Counted from the stretch's first letter, positions 1 through 13,875 are shown. The stretch: DNA of 64,000 bases from Pseudomonas putida (GCA_041071465.1 CP163498.1:6218001-6282000); one strand, 5' to 3'. Notes: generated by a model not told the origin, from the letters alone. Program-made: numbers and translations.

Positions 1-1022
1 CGTCGCTGCTTCTGGCAACCCCGGTGGAAACTTTCGCGTACGAACTGCAGGATGACCCTATTTCGCCCGGCTTTCTGCAGCAGACAGCAGTGCCTCAGCT
101 GTCGCTCGACCCGATCAGCGCCAGTGGCTTGAGCATCGGCACCCTGAACGCGTTCTCCCAAGCCATGACTGCACGTCACGGGCAGGCGGCACCGGACCTG
201 GTCGCCAGCCAGTGGGCGCAGTTCTTCCCAACCACCTCGCGCAGTGTTTCACAGCCCCCAGACCAACTGGAGGCACCCAGCCAGCAACTGACAATCGGCC
301 CGGACCTGTTCGTGCGTGAAACTGCAGCGGGCAATGTGCACCGCGCAGGGATTTTCGTGGGGCACAACAACCTGCAAAGCAGCTTCAACGGCATGCGCCC
401 GCTGTTGGGCGACAAGCAGCGCAATGCCGTGAACCTGAGTGGGGAAAGCCTGGGCGTTTACTGGAGCATGACCCATGAACAGGGTTGGCACCTGGACGCC
501 GTGGCCATGGGCTCGCGCATCGATGTGCTGGGCCGTGGCGAAAGCGGCCAACGACTGGACGACAGCGGCCACGCGATGACCTTCTCGGTGGAGGGCGGTT
601 ACCCGATCCGCCTGGGCGGCAACTGGGTGATCGAACCTCAGGCACAGTTGATAAATCAACAGTTCTTCCCTGGCAACCAGGTGCAGGAAGAGACCTTGCA
701 GGCATTTGACAGCCAGCCAACCTGGAGCGGCCGTGTGGGTGCCAAATTGTCCGGTCGCTACGAAGTGCGTGGCATGCCCATCGAGCCCTATGTACGGACC
801 AACGTGTGGTATGACTTCAGCAATGCCGATGAAGTGAAGCTGGACCAGGTCGACAAAATCTCCAGCTCGCGCTATTCGACCACGGTGGAACTGGGCTTGG
901 GGCTGGTGGCACGGGTAACACCTTCAGTGGCCTTGTTCGTGAGTGCCGACTACAGCAGCGATGTGGATGACAATGACCTGAACGGGTTGATTGGCAGCCT
1001 TGGGGTGCGGATGCGGTGGTAG
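1..1022 (+). CDS. Autotransporter beta-barrel domain protein (5' end outside window)
   Basis: This is the C-terminal part of an outer-membrane autotransporter; the reading frame is open to the left edge, so the passenger and signal peptide are missing. The visible part has a short linker, then a stretch of alternating amphipathic strands (for example VNLSGESLGVYWSMTHEQGW and FSVEGGYPIRLGGNWVIEPQ) typical of the 12-strand autotransporter barrel. It ends in GSLGVRMRW, with the aromatic last residue that outer-membrane barrels use for BAM-assisted insertion. The passenger type (lipase, protease, adhesin) cannot be told from this fragment. A convergent repeat/terminator follows immediately. Confidence 0.8.
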   Translation, partial: SLLLATPVETFAYELQDDPISPGFLQQTAVPQLSLDPISASGLSIGTLNAFSQAMTARHGQAAPDLVASQWAQFFPTTSRSVSQPPDQLEAPSQQLTIGPDLFVRETAAGNVHRAGIFVGHNNLQSSFNGMRPLLGDKQRNAVNLSGESLGVYWSMTHEQGWHLDAVAMGSRIDVLGRGESGQRLDDSGHAMTFSVEGGYPIRLGGNWVIEPQAQLINQQFFPGNQVQEETLQAFDSQPTWSGRVGAKLSGRYEVRGMPIEPYVRTNVWYDFSNADEVKLDQVDKISSSRYSTTVELGLGLVARVTPSVALFVSADYSSDVDDNDLNGLIGSLGVRMRW

Positions 1023-1037
1023 GCCTGTGCCATTGCT

Positions 1038-1138
1038 GGGGCCGCTGCGCGGCCCATCGCGACACAAGGCCGCTCCTACAGGGATCGCGTCAGCCTGTAG
1101 GAGCGGCCTTGTGTCGCGATGGGCTGCGCAGCAGCCCC
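1038..1138. repeat. REP-type inverted repeat / bidirectional terminator
   Basis: Two long arms (about 1038-1080 and 1096-1138) are near-perfect inverted copies carrying the Pseudomonas REP core TGTAGGAGCGGCCTTGTGTC. It sits between the convergent autotransporter and glgB genes, so it probably ends transcription from both sides. Confidence 0.75.
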
Positions 1139-1145
1139 AACAATC

Positions 1146-3352
1146 TCAGGCCGGTTTCAGTATCAGAACCCCAAGCGGCGGCAGGTTCAGCGCCAGCGAC
1201 AATGGCTGCCCATGGCTGGGCAATGCCTCACTGGCCACTGCCCCCAGGTTGCCCACGTTGGACCCGGCATACAGCCCGGCATCGCTGTTCAGCAGCTCTT
1301 GCCAACGCTCGCCAAACGGCACGCCAATACGGTAGCCCTCGCGCGGCACCGGGGTGAAGTTGGCCACCACCAGCACCGGCTCACCGCTGCTGCTCCAGCG
1401 CAGCCAGGCGTAGACGCTGTTTTGCGCGTCGTCACCGATCAGCCACTGGAAGCCCTGCGGCTGGCAGTCCTGCTCGTGCAGCGCCGGCACGTCGCGGTAC
1501 AGGCGATTGAGGTCACCCACCAAGCGCTGCACGCCCTGGTGCTCGGGGTACTGCAGCAGGTACCAGTCCAGTTCGCTGTCGTGGTTCCACTCACGCCACT
1601 GGCCGAACTCGCACCCCATGAACAGCAGCTTCTTGCCCGGGTGCGCCCACATGAAGGTGAGGTAGGCGCGCAAGTTGGCGAACTTCTGCCAGCGGTCGCC
1701 GGGCATCTTGTCGATCAGCGAGTGCTTGCCGTGCACCACTTCGTCATGGGAGATGGGCAGGATGAAGTGCTCGGAATAGGCATAGATCAGCCCGAAGCTC
1801 ATCTCGTTGTGGTGGAAAGTGCGGTGCACCGGGTCGTTCTGGATGTAATGCAGGGTGTCGTGCATCCAACCCATGTTCCACTTGTAGGCAAAGCCCAGGC
1901 CGCCCTGCTGGGTCGGCTGGCTGACGCCGGGCCAGGCGGTGGACTCCTCGGCGATGATCAGTGCCCCAGGGGCCTCGTGGGCAGCCACGCCGTTGAGGTG
2001 GCGGATGAAGTCGATGGCTTCCAGGTTCTCGCGCCCGCCATGGCGGTTGGGCACCCATTCACCGGCCTTGCGCGAATAGTCGCGGTACAACATCGAAGCC
2101 ACTGCATCGACGCGCAGGCCGTCGATGTGAAAGTGCTTCAGCCAGTGCAACGCAGAAGCCATCATGAAACCACGCACCTCGTTACGGCCGAGGTTGTAGA
2201 TGAGCGTGTTCCAGTCCTGGTGGTAGCCCTCCAGGGGGTTATCGTATTCGTACAGCGCAGTGCCATCGAACCGCGCCAGGCCGTGTTCGTCGGTGGGGAA
2301 ATGCGCCGGCACCCAGTCCAGCAGCACACCAATGCCACCCTGGTGGCAGGCATCGATGAAGGCTGCGAAGTCCTCCGGGCTGCCGTAGCGCGAGGTGGGC
2401 GCGAACATCGACAGTGGCTGATAACCCCAGGAACCGCCGAAGGGGTGCTCCATGATCGGCAACAGCTCGATGTGGGTAAAGCCCAGTTCCTGCACATAGG
2501 GTACCAGCCGCTCGGCCAGTTCGCGCCAGTTGTAATAGCGCCCGACTTCACCCGCCTCGTCCAGCTCGCAGCGCCATGACCCTGGGTGCAGTTCGTAGAT
2601 CGACAGTGGCGCGTTGTAGGCATGGCGCTGCGCGCGTTGCGCCATCCAGTCGTGGTCTTGCCAAGCGTGGCCAAGCTCACCGGCCACCTTGGACGCGGTG
2701 CTCGGCGGCAGTTCCGTGGCACGGGCCAGCGGGTCGGCTTTCAGCGGCAGTATGCCGTCCTTGCCGAGCACTTCGAACTTGTAGGTTTCACCCACACCCA
2801 AGCGCGGAATGAACAGCTCCCACACCCCGGCGCTGTGGCGCAGGCGCATGGGGTGGCGACGCCCATCCCAGTTGTTGAAGTCACCCACCACCGACACCCG
2901 CCGAGCGTTCGGCGCCCACACCGAGAAGCACACGCCGTCGATACCATCGACCTGGGTAGGCTGGGCGCCAAAGCGCCCGGACAAGTCTCGATGATTGCCT
3001 TCGGCGAACAGGTGAAGGTCCATGTCACCCAATTGTGGGCCGAAGCTGTAGGGGTCTTCGGTAATCTGATCGCCACCGGCCCAACCGATCTGCAACTGGT
3101 AGGGTTGTGCCTCATCAAGGTGCGCGCTGAACAACCCGGGCAAGCTGCCCTGCACCATTTCGGCAAGCACGCGCCCATCGTGGCGAGCCAGGATGCGCAC
3201 ATTCAGGGCACTGGGCAGGAAGGCGCGGACCACCTGGCCGCCTGCGCCGTCGCCATGGGGGCCGAGTACCGCAAATGGATCGGCGTGTTCGGCGCGGGCC
3301 AGGGCATCGAGGTCCCGTTGCCGAAGGCCACCGTTTTCACGCAATGTAACGT

Positions 3353-3356
<4 letters not shown>
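1146..3356 (-). CDS. glgB: 1,4-alpha-glucan branching enzyme GlgB
   Basis: It cuts an alpha-1,4-glucan chain and rejoins it as an alpha-1,6 branch, the last step of the GlgE route to cytosolic glucan. The 736-residue protein is the usual length. It has an N-terminal carbohydrate-binding region, then a GH13 barrel with nucleophile Asp417 in [11 protein letters not shown], acid/base Glu470 in IIAEEST, and [10 protein letters not shown]. The spacing of 53 residues between the two catalytic residues is that of E. coli GlgB. The start ATG at 3356 overlaps the treS stop (ATGA), so the genes are translationally coupled. A longer upstream start is possible in frame but lies inside treS and was rejected. 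Confidence 0.95.
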
Positions 3357-6673
<3,317 letters not shown>

Positions 6674-6723
6674 GTGCGACTCCTTGCATTTTCCAGGTTG
6701 AGCGGGCACGCCCGCTCCCACTT

Positions 6724-8742
6724 TCACCTAGCCTTTTCGATACGCCAGATTCCGAATGGCTGGTGCCAAGGCTCGATGCGCATGAACTGAGTCTTGCCGT
6801 ACCACGACCACCGATGGCCGTTCATCAGGTCTTCGCCATGGGTTTCGGCGTTGTCATCCAAACCAAGCTCCCACAGCGGCAGCTCGAAGTGCGCTTCCTG
6901 GGCGTTGTGCGGGTCGAGGCTGATCGCCACCAGGATGTAGTTGTCGCGCTCGGCCGTGCGCTTGGCGAAGTACAGGATGTTGTCGTTCCAGCAGTTGAAA
7001 AACGCCACGCCCAGATGCGTTTGCAACGCACGGTTCTGCCGGCGGATGCGGTTGAGCTGGGCGATCTCGGCAATGATGTTGCCGGGCTGGGTGAAATCAC
7101 GCGGGCGAATTTCGTACTTCTCCGAATCCAGGTACTCCTCCTTGCCAGGCAGCGGCGTGCCTTCGCACAGCTCGAAACCCGAGTACATACCCCATAGGCC
7201 CGAGCCCATGGTCGCCAGCGCCGCGCGAATGAGGAAGCCGGCGCGTCCAGAGGTGTGCAGGAAGTACGGGTTGATGTCCGGTGTGTTGACGAAGAAGTTG
7301 GGGCGATAGCACTGGCTCCACGGCGGCTGGTTGAGCTGCTCGTAGAATTCACGCAGCTCCTGCTTGGTGTTGCGCCAGGTGAAGTAGGTATAGCTTTGCG
7401 CGTAGCCGACCTTGCCCAGGCGCGCCATCATCGCCGGCCGGGTAAACGCTTCGGCGAGGAAGATGACGTCGGGGTGCTGGCTACGCACATCGGCGATCAG
7501 CCATTGCCAGAACGGCAGTGGCTTGGTGTGCGGGTTGTCGACGCGAAAGGTTTTGACCCCCTCCTCGACCCAGCCGATGATCACATCGCGCAGGGCCAGC
7601 CACAAACTCGGCACCGCGTCGGGGGCATAGAAGTCGACGTTGACGATGTCCTGGTACTTCTTCGGTGGGTTTTCGGCATAGCGGATGGTGCCGTCGGGGC
7701 GCCAGCTGAACCAGCCCGGATGCTCCTTGAGCCAGGGGTGGTCCTGCGAACACTGGATGGCGAAGTCGAGGGCGATTTCCAGGCCGTGCTCCGCCGCAGC
7801 GGCGACCAACCGGCGAAAATCTTCGCGACTGCCCAGTTGCGGGTGGATCGCATCGTGGCCGCCTTCGGCGCTGCCGATCGCGTAAGGGCTGCCGGGGTCG
7901 CCAGGTTCGGCATGCAGGGCATTGTTGCGGCCCTTGCGGTGCTGCATGCCGATGGGGTGGATGGGCGGGAAGTACAACACGTCGAAGCCCATGTCGCGAA
8001 TCATCGGCAGGCGTTCGTGCACGTCGTTGAAGGTGCCGTGGCGCTGCGGGTCGTCGGTGATCGAACGCGGGAACAGTTCGTACCAGCTGGCAAATTGCGC
8101 CGCCGGGCGGTCGACATCGACCGGAAATTCACGGCTGCGGGCCAGGTAACTGCGGTGTTCGGCTTCGCTCATCAGGCGGGCGGTGGTTGGGTCGAGAAAC
8201 AACGCCACCTGGTCGTCGGGACCGAGTGTAGCCAGGCGCTGCTGCACGGCCTCAAGTTCCTCGTGCAGGGCGCCGCTGCACAGTTCGAGGCCTTTGCTCA
8301 GCAGCAAACGGCCCTCTTCCAGCTCCAGTTTCACCTCGACGCCGGCGTGGTATTTTTTCTCCAGGTCGTGGCAATAAGTGGCAAACGGGTCGATCCAGGC
8401 CTCGATACTGAACAGGTGCGGGCCAAGTTCGGTGGGGGTGAACTCGGCCAGCCACAGGTCGTTGCCCGGCGAGTGCATGGGCACGCAATGCCAGCGGCGG
8501 CTGTTGGCCTGGCGCCAGTTGAGCATCACCGCCAGGCGGTCGTGGCCATCGCAATAGACCTTGCTGCCGACGACCACCGGCTGGCCACTGATGGCCTTGG
8601 CGGCGAAGGTGCCGGCTTCGAGCACCGGTTGGGTGTCTTCGATCACGATGCGTGGCGCCAGCAACGCCTGGGATAGGCTGATGGCCTGGTCCGGGTGATC
8701 GTTCGCCGTGGGCACGTTTTCAAAGGGCTCGTTACGTGACAT
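6724..8742 (-). CDS. glgE: Alpha-1,4-glucan:maltose-1-phosphate maltosyltransferase GlgE
   Basis: GlgE extends alpha-glucans by transferring maltosyl units from maltose-1-phosphate. The 672-residue protein has an N-terminal beta-sandwich region and a GH13_3 barrel with nucleophile Asp402 in TFRVDNPHTK and the acid in IFLAEAFTRP, as well as INPYFLHTSGR, typical of this family. It is the first gene of the minus-strand operon. The start at 8742 (MSRNEPFENV) was chosen over an in-frame start 17 codons upstream because a GGGAGCAAGG ribosome site precedes it. With TreS-Pep2 and GlgB it completes the trehalose-to-glucan pathway. Confidence 0.94.
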   Translation of the reverse strand: MSRNEPFENVPTANDHPDQAISLSQALLAPRIVIEDTQPVLEAGTFAAKAISGQPVVVGSKVYCDGHDRLAVMLNWRQANSRRWHCVPMHSPGNDLWLAEFTPTELGPHLFSIEAWIDPFATYCHDLEKKYHAGVEVKLELEEGRLLLSKGLELCSGALHEELEAVQQRLATLGPDDQVALFLDPTTARLMSEAEHRSYLARSREFPVDVDRPAAQFASWYELFPRSITDDPQRHGTFNDVHERLPMIRDMGFDVLYFPPIHPIGMQHRKGRNNALHAEPGDPGSPYAIGSAEGGHDAIHPQLGSREDFRRLVAAAAEHGLEIALDFAIQCSQDHPWLKEHPGWFSWRPDGTIRYAENPPKKYQDIVNVDFYAPDAVPSLWLALRDVIIGWVEEGVKTFRVDNPHTKPLPFWQWLIADVRSQHPDVIFLAEAFTRPAMMARLGKVGYAQSYTYFTWRNTKQELREFYEQLNQPPWSQCYRPNFFVNTPDINPYFLHTSGRAGFLIRAALATMGSGLWGMYSGFELCEGTPLPGKEEYLDSEKYEIRPRDFTQPGNIIAEIAQLNRIRRQNRALQTHLGVAFFNCWNDNILYFAKRTAERDNYILVAISLDPHNAQEAHFELPLWELGLDDNAETHGEDLMNGHRWSWYGKTQFMRIEPWHQPFGIWRIEKAR

Positions 8743-8881
8743 CGACCTTGCTCCCTCAGGCTGGTGGCGGTAAGGATTCAGAGCCAGGCACAAGCGCGGG
8801 GTTCAAAAAAAATGAGCGAACGGCAGCTGCCAGCGGTCAGAGCCTGCAGCACCTCTTCATTCACCCACGCGAGGTCAGGCC

Positions 8882-9043
8882 ATGAACATTCCCATTCCAC
8901 CGGAAACCCCCGATCCCAACATCGACGACCCGAGCTTGCCGCCGCCCGTGCCAGAAGAAGAACCGGACGAGCTGCCGATCAAGCCGACCATGCCACCGAC
9001 GGTGGGCGACCCGCCGAGCCAGGAGCCACCGGTGAAGGCTTAA
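8882..9043 (+). CDS. Small proline-rich acidic protein, 53 residues
   Basis: A 53-residue frame begins MNIPIPPETPDPNIDDP and is about one third proline with many Asp and Glu, so it should be unstructured and soluble. A GAGGTCAGG ribosome-site-like stretch precedes the ATG. It has no recognisable domain, signal peptide or membrane segment. It stands alone, divergent from glgE, and is followed by a REP pair. I believe similar short proline-rich proteins occur in P. putida, but no function is known to me. Its consistent acidic and proline pattern argues for a real gene; chance is the alternative. Confidence 0.5.
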   Translation: MNIPIPPETPDPNIDDPSLPPPVPEEEPDELPIKPTMPPTVGDPPSQEPPVKA

Positions 9044-9071
9044 GGGTAGACCAGGATTGTGTACTGGCAGG

Positions 9072-9169
9072 ACCGGCCTCTTCGCGGGTAAACCCGCTTC
9101 CACAGGGATTGCGCCAACCTTGCAAGTGGCGCCGTACTGTGAGAGCGGGTTTACCCGCGAAAGGGCCGG
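9072..9169. repeat. REP pair with P. putida-type core
   Basis: Left arm 9072-9107 carries CCTCTTCGCGGGTAAACCCG and right arm 9141-9169 carries the complement GCGGGTTTACCCGCGAA. The palindromic CGGGTAAACCCG core is the classic P. putida REP. It lies between convergent genes and may stabilise or end both transcripts. Confidence 0.8.
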
Positions 9170-9182
9170 TTGACCCAACCCA

Positions 9183-10865
9183 TCAACCCGCAGATACCGC
9201 CGAGATTTCCGCCACACTAATCTCCCGCATGCGGAACTTCTGCACCTTGCCGGTCACCGTCATCGGGTATTCCTCAACAAAACGAATATGCCGAGGCACC
9301 TTGAAGTGGGCGATGCGTGCCTTGCACCAACCCTGCAGTTCCTCGACCGTGGCGCTATGCCCTGGGTGCAGCTTGATCCAGGCCACGATTTCTTCACCAT
9401 AGCGGCTGCACGGAATGCCGATCACCTGCGCATCGGCCACCGCCGGGTGGGTATAGAAGAACTCTTCCAGCTCACGCGGGTAAATGTTCTCACCGCCACG
9501 AATGATCATGTCCTTGTTGCGCCCGACGATGCGCACGTGCCCATGTTCATCCATCACCGCCAGGTCGCCCGAATGCATCCAGCCCGCCGGGTCGATGGCG
9601 TCCGCCGTGGCCTGGGGGTTGTCCCAGTAGCCGAGCATCACGCTGTAGCCACGGGTGCACAGTTCACCGATCTCACCGCGCGGGACGATGCAGCCGTCGG
9701 CGTCCACCAGCTTGTTTTCCAGCTGCGGCTGGGTGCGGCCGACGGTGGTCACGCGCAGTTCCAGGTCGTCGTCCGGGCCGGTCTGCAGCGACACCGGGCT
9801 GGTTTCGGTCATGCCGTAGGCAATCTGCACTTCGGCCATGTGCATCTGGTCGATGACCCGGCGCATCACCTCGATCGGGCAGGTGGCACCGGCCATGATG
9901 CCACTGCGCAGGGTCGACAGGTCCATCTGCGCACGCGACGGGTGGTCGAGCATGGCGATGAACATGGTCGGCACGCCATAGAGGATGCTGGCGCGCTCCT
10001 CGGCCACGGCGCGCAGGGTAAGCTCGGCGTCGAAGGCGTCGTTGGGGTAGATCATGGTGCTGCCGTGTGTGATGCAACCGAGGTTGGCCATGACCATGCC
10101 GAAGCAGTGGTACAGCGGCACCGGGATCACCATACGGTCGCGCTCGGTCAGCCCCAGGCTTTCGCCGACCATGAAACCGTTGTTGAGGATGTTGTAGTGA
10201 CTGAGGGTGGCACCCTTGGGCGCGCCGGTGGTGCCGGAGGTGTACTGGATGTTCACCGGCTGGTCGAACTGCAGGCTTTGCTGGCGAGCGCTGCAGGCCT
10301 CTGGCGAGGTCTGCCCTGCCCACTCGGGCAATGCGTGCCAGGGCAGGAAGCCGGCAGGCGGGTTGGCGGCCAGGCTGATCACACCGCGCAACGCTGGCAG
10401 GCGCTCACTGGCCAGTTCACCTGGCTTGGCGCTGGCCAATTCAGGCACCAGTTCCTGAACCATGGCATGGTAATCAGACGTCTTGAAGGCATCGGCACAC
10501 ACCAGCCAGCGACAGCTGGACTGGCGCAACACGTATTCCAACTCGCCCACGCGATAGGCAGGGTTGATGTTGACCAGGATGGCCCCGACCTTGGCGCTGG
10601 CCAGTTGCAAAATCCACCATTGCGCGCAGTTGGGCGACCAGATACCGACACGCTCGCCGGTGTTCACGCCCAGGGCCATGAGCGCGCGTGCATGGTTTTC
10701 GACCTGTGCGGCCAACTGCCGCCAGCTGTAGCGCAGGCCTTGATGGCGCGACACCAGCGCCTCGCTGTCGGCACAGCGGGCCACGGTGGCATCGAAGGCC
10801 TGGCCGATGGTCTGGGTCAGCAAGGCTTGGTCCTGGCGACCGCGGGTATAACTCGGTTGACTCAT
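9183..10865 (-). CDS. AMP-dependent acyl-CoA synthetase
   Basis: A 560-residue member of the ANL adenylating family that activates a carboxylic acid to its CoA thioester. It shows the P-loop YTSGTTGAPKG, YGMTETSP, the SGDLA and GRNKDMIIRGGENIYPRE motifs, and the C-terminal catalytic Lys in TVTGKVQKF. The start ATG at 10865 (MSQPSYTRG) has a GAAGGGACAC ribosome site. It is divergent from the leucine/isovalerate operon and shares its control region with twin palindromes. Context suggests a branched or medium-chain acid such as isovalerate as substrate, but the true substrate cannot be read from sequence. Confidence 0.88.
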   Translation of the reverse strand: MSQPSYTRGRQDQALLTQTIGQAFDATVARCADSEALVSRHQGLRYSWRQLAAQVENHARALMALGVNTGERVGIWSPNCAQWWILQLASAKVGAILVNINPAYRVGELEYVLRQSSCRWLVCADAFKTSDYHAMVQELVPELASAKPGELASERLPALRGVISLAANPPAGFLPWHALPEWAGQTSPEACSARQQSLQFDQPVNIQYTSGTTGAPKGATLSHYNILNNGFMVGESLGLTERDRMVIPVPLYHCFGMVMANLGCITHGSTMIYPNDAFDAELTLRAVAEERASILYGVPTMFIAMLDHPSRAQMDLSTLRSGIMAGATCPIEVMRRVIDQMHMAEVQIAYGMTETSPVSLQTGPDDDLELRVTTVGRTQPQLENKLVDADGCIVPRGEIGELCTRGYSVMLGYWDNPQATADAIDPAGWMHSGDLAVMDEHGHVRIVGRNKDMIIRGGENIYPRELEEFFYTHPAVADAQVIGIPCSRYGEEIVAWIKLHPGHSATVEELQGWCKARIAHFKVPRHIRFVEEYPMTVTGKVQKFRMREISVAEISAVSAG

Positions 10866-10928
10866 GGGTGTCCCTTCTTGTGGTTGTTCTGGGCACGGCT
10901 GAAGCAAGCGGGAATACTCTGGCGCAGA

Positions 10929-10994
10929 TTTACGTTTACGTAAAGGTGATGAGTGGATTGACAGTGATCGCACGCAGGTTTACGTTAACGTAAA
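10929..10994. promoter_or_regulatory. Twin palindromic operators between ligase and ivd (LiuR-like)
   Basis: TTTACGTTTACGTAAA (10929-10944) and the perfect palindrome TTTACGTTAACGTAAA (10979-10994) lie 50 bases apart, centre to centre, in the divergent control region. They resemble the operator of the MerR-family regulator LiuR, which controls leucine/isovalerate genes in proteobacteria. No liuR gene is in the window. Confidence 0.6.
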
Positions 10995-11084
10995 GGTGAT
11001 GAACGACACCGGGTCTCGCAGGGCCGGCGGATTGCCCTGACGCTACGGTGTAACCCCATTTCAAGAACAAGAAGGTGCCCCAGC

Positions 11085-12248
11085 ATGCATTACCCCTCCC
11101 TGAACTTCGCCCTGGGCGAGACCATCGACATGCTCCGCGACCAGGTGCGTACCTTCGTCGCCGCCGAACTGGCCCCGCGCGCCGCTCAAATCGACCACGA
11201 CAACCTGTTCCCCGCCGACATGTGGCGCAAGTTCGGTGACATGGGCCTGCTGGGGATCACCGTCCCGGAAGAATACGGTGGCGCTGGCCTGGGCTACCTG
11301 GCCCATGTGGTCTCGATGGAAGAAATCAGCCGTGGCTCGGCCTCGGTGGCACTGTCCTATGGCGCCCACTCCAACCTGTGCGTCAACCAGATCAACCGCA
11401 ACGGTACCCACGAGCAGAAGCTCAAGTACTTGCCCAAGCTGATCAGCGGCGAGCACATCGGCGCCTTGGCCATGAGCGAGCCCAATGCCGGCTCCGATGT
11501 GGTGTCGATGAAACTGCGTGCGGAAAAGCGCGGCGACCACTACGTGCTCAACGGCAGCAAGACCTGGATCACCAACGGCCCCGACGCCAACACCTACGTG
11601 ATCTACGCCAAGACCGACCTGGACAAGGGCGCGCACGGCATCACCGCCTTCATCGTCGAGCGTGACTGGAAAGGCTTCAGCCGCAGCAACAAGTTCGACA
11701 AGCTTGGCATGCGTGGCTCCAACACCTGCGAGCTGTTCTTCGACGACGTGCAAGTGCCGGCAGAAAACATCCTGGGCCAACTCAATGGCGGCGTGCGCGT
11801 GCTGATGAGTGGCCTGGACTACGAGCGTGTGGTGCTGTCCGGCGGCCCGACCGGCATCATGCAAAGCTGCATGGACCTGGTGGTGCCCTACATTCATGAC
11901 CGCAAGCAGTTCGGCCAGAGCATCGGCGAGTTCCAGCTGATCCAGGGCAAGATCGCCGACATGTACACCCAGCTCAATGCCAGCCGCGCCTACCTGTATG
12001 CCGTGGCCCAGGCTTGCGACCGTGGCGAGACCACCCGCAAGGACGCTGCCGGCGTCATCCTGTACACCGCCGAACGCGCCACGCAAATGGCCCTGGAGGC
12101 GATCCAGATTCTCGGTGGCAACGGCTATATCAACGAATTCCCGGCTGGCCGCCTGCTGCGCGACGCCAAGCTGTACGAAATCGGCGCTGGCACCAGCGAA
12201 ATTCGCCGGATGCTGATCGGCCGCGAACTGTTCAACGAAACCCGCTGA
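11085..12248 (+). CDS. ivd: Isovaleryl-CoA dehydrogenase
   Basis: This FAD flavoprotein oxidises isovaleryl-CoA to 3-methylcrotonyl-CoA in leucine breakdown, passing electrons to ETF. The 387 residues match the family. The catalytic base is Glu247 in [12 protein letters not shown], the position that marks isovaleryl-CoA dehydrogenases rather than most acyl-CoA dehydrogenases. [15 protein letters not shown] and [16 protein letters not shown] are family signatures. It is the first gene of the plus-strand operon, 20 bases ahead of mccB, and should be induced through the palindromes upstream. Confidence 0.94.
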   Translation: MHYPSLNFALGETIDMLRDQVRTFVAAELAPRAAQIDHDNLFPADMWRKFGDMGLLGITVPEEYGGAGLGYLAHVVSMEEISRGSASVALSYGAHSNLCVNQINRNGTHEQKLKYLPKLISGEHIGALAMSEPNAGSDVVSMKLRAEKRGDHYVLNGSKTWITNGPDANTYVIYAKTDLDKGAHGITAFIVERDWKGFSRSNKFDKLGMRGSNTCELFFDDVQVPAENILGQLNGGVRVLMSGLDYERVVLSGGPTGIMQSCMDLVVPYIHDRKQFGQSIGEFQLIQGKIADMYTQLNASRAYLYAVAQACDRGETTRKDAAGVILYTAERATQMALEAIQILGGNGYINEFPAGRLLRDAKLYEIGAGTSEIRRMLIGRELFNETR

Positions 12249-12268
12249 GCATAAAGGGACGGGCGCAC

Positions 12269-13875
12269 ATGGCTACCTTGCACACCCAGATCAACCCACG
12301 TTCGGCGGAATTCGCCGGCAACAGTGCGGCGATGCTCGAACAGGTCCAGGCCCTGCGCGGCCTGCTCGCCCAGGTCGCCCAGGGCGGCGGCCCCAAGGCC
12401 CAGGAACGGCATACCTCGCGCGGTAAACTGCTGCCGCGCGAGCGTATCGACCGCCTGCTGGACCCTGGCTCGCCATTCCTCGAGATCGGCCAGCTGGCCG
12501 CCCATGAGGTGTACGGCGAAGACGTGCCGGCTGCGGGCGTGATTGCCGGCATCGGCCGCGTCGAAGGCGTGGAATGCATGATCGTGGCCAATGACGCCAC
12601 GGTAAAGGGCGGTTCCTACTACCCACTGACGGTAAAGAAGCACCTGCGCGCGCAAACCATCGCGCTGCAAAACCGCCTGCCGTGCATCTACCTGGTGGAC
12701 TCGGGCGGCGCCAACCTGCCACGCCAGGACGAAGTGTTCCCCGACCGCGAGCATTTCGGCGGATTTTCTTCAACCAGGCCAACATGAGCGCGCAAGGTAT
12801 TCCACAGATTGCCGTGGTGATGGGGTCGTGCACCGCTGGCGGCGCCTACGTACCGGCCATGGCCGACGAAGCGATCATGGTGCGCCAGCAGGCGACCATC
12901 TTCCTGGCTGGCCCGCCCTTGGTGAAAGCCGCAACCGGTGAAGTGGTCAGCGCCGAAGACCTGGGTGGCGCCGATGTGCATTGCCGTACCAGCGGCGTGG
13001 CCGACCATTATGCCGACAATGACGAGCACGCTCTGGCCATTGCCCGGCGCAGCGTGGCCAACCTCAACTGGCACAAGCTGGGCAAGCTGCAACGCCTGGC
13101 ACCGGTGGCGCCGCTGTATGCCGCCGATGAACTGTATGGCGTGGTGCCAGCGGATGCCAAGCAACCGTTCGACGTGCGCGAAGTGATTGCGCGGCTGGTC
13201 GATGGCTCGGTTTTCGATGAGTTCAAGGCCCTGTTCGGCACTACGCTGGTGTGCGGCTTCGCCCACCTGCACGGTTACCCGGTAGCGATCCTGGCCAACA
13301 ACGGCATTCTGTTCGCCGAAGCGGCGCAAAAGGGTGCGCACTTCATCGAGCTGGCCTGCCAGCGCGGTATCCCACTGCTGTTCCTGCAGAACATCACCGG
13401 CTTCATGGTCGGCAAAAAGTACGAAGAAGGCGGCATCGCCAAGCACGGCGCCAAGCTGGTTACCGCCGTGGCGTGTGCCCAGGTGCCGAAATTCACGGTA
13501 ATCATCGGTGGCAGCTTCGGCGCCGGCAACTACGGCATGTGCGGCCGCGCCTACGACCCGCGCTTCCTGTGGATGTGGCCCAACGCACGGATCGGCGTGA
13601 TGGGCGCCGAACAAGCCGCCGGGGTTCTGGCCCAGGTCAAGCGCGAGCAAAGCGAACGCAGCGGCCAGCCGTTCAGCGCCGAGGATGAAGCCAGGCTCAA
13701 GCAGCCGATCCTCGACCAGTACGAGCATCAAGGCCACCCCTACTACTCCAGCGCCCGCCTGTGGGACGACGGTGTCATCGACCCGGCACAGACCCGCGAC
13801 GTGCTCGGCCTGGCGTTGTCTGCCGCGCTGAACGCGCCGATCGAACAGAGCCGCTTCGGCATTTTCCGGATGTGA
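12269..13875 (+). pseudogene. mccB: 3-methylcrotonyl-CoA carboxylase beta subunit, frameshifted at about 12760
   Basis: MccB transfers carboxyl from biotin to 3-methylcrotonyl-CoA. The first part runs [12 protein letters not shown] to FPDREHFG; the second continues as [20 protein letters not shown] in another frame. The break is at 12758-12762, where GGCGG replaces the expected GGCCGG: one C is missing. Restoring it gives a 535-residue protein of normal length with [31 protein letters not shown] and [20 protein letters not shown]. Both halves are otherwise intact and the operon around it is complete. The frameshift may therefore be an assembly error; if real, the strain cannot degrade leucine by this route. 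Confidence 0.9.

Noticed and set aside
1119..2579. Long plus-strand open frame opposite glgB
   Set aside because: It is the antisense shadow of a GC-rich gene with clear family motifs; no motif or ribosome site of its own.
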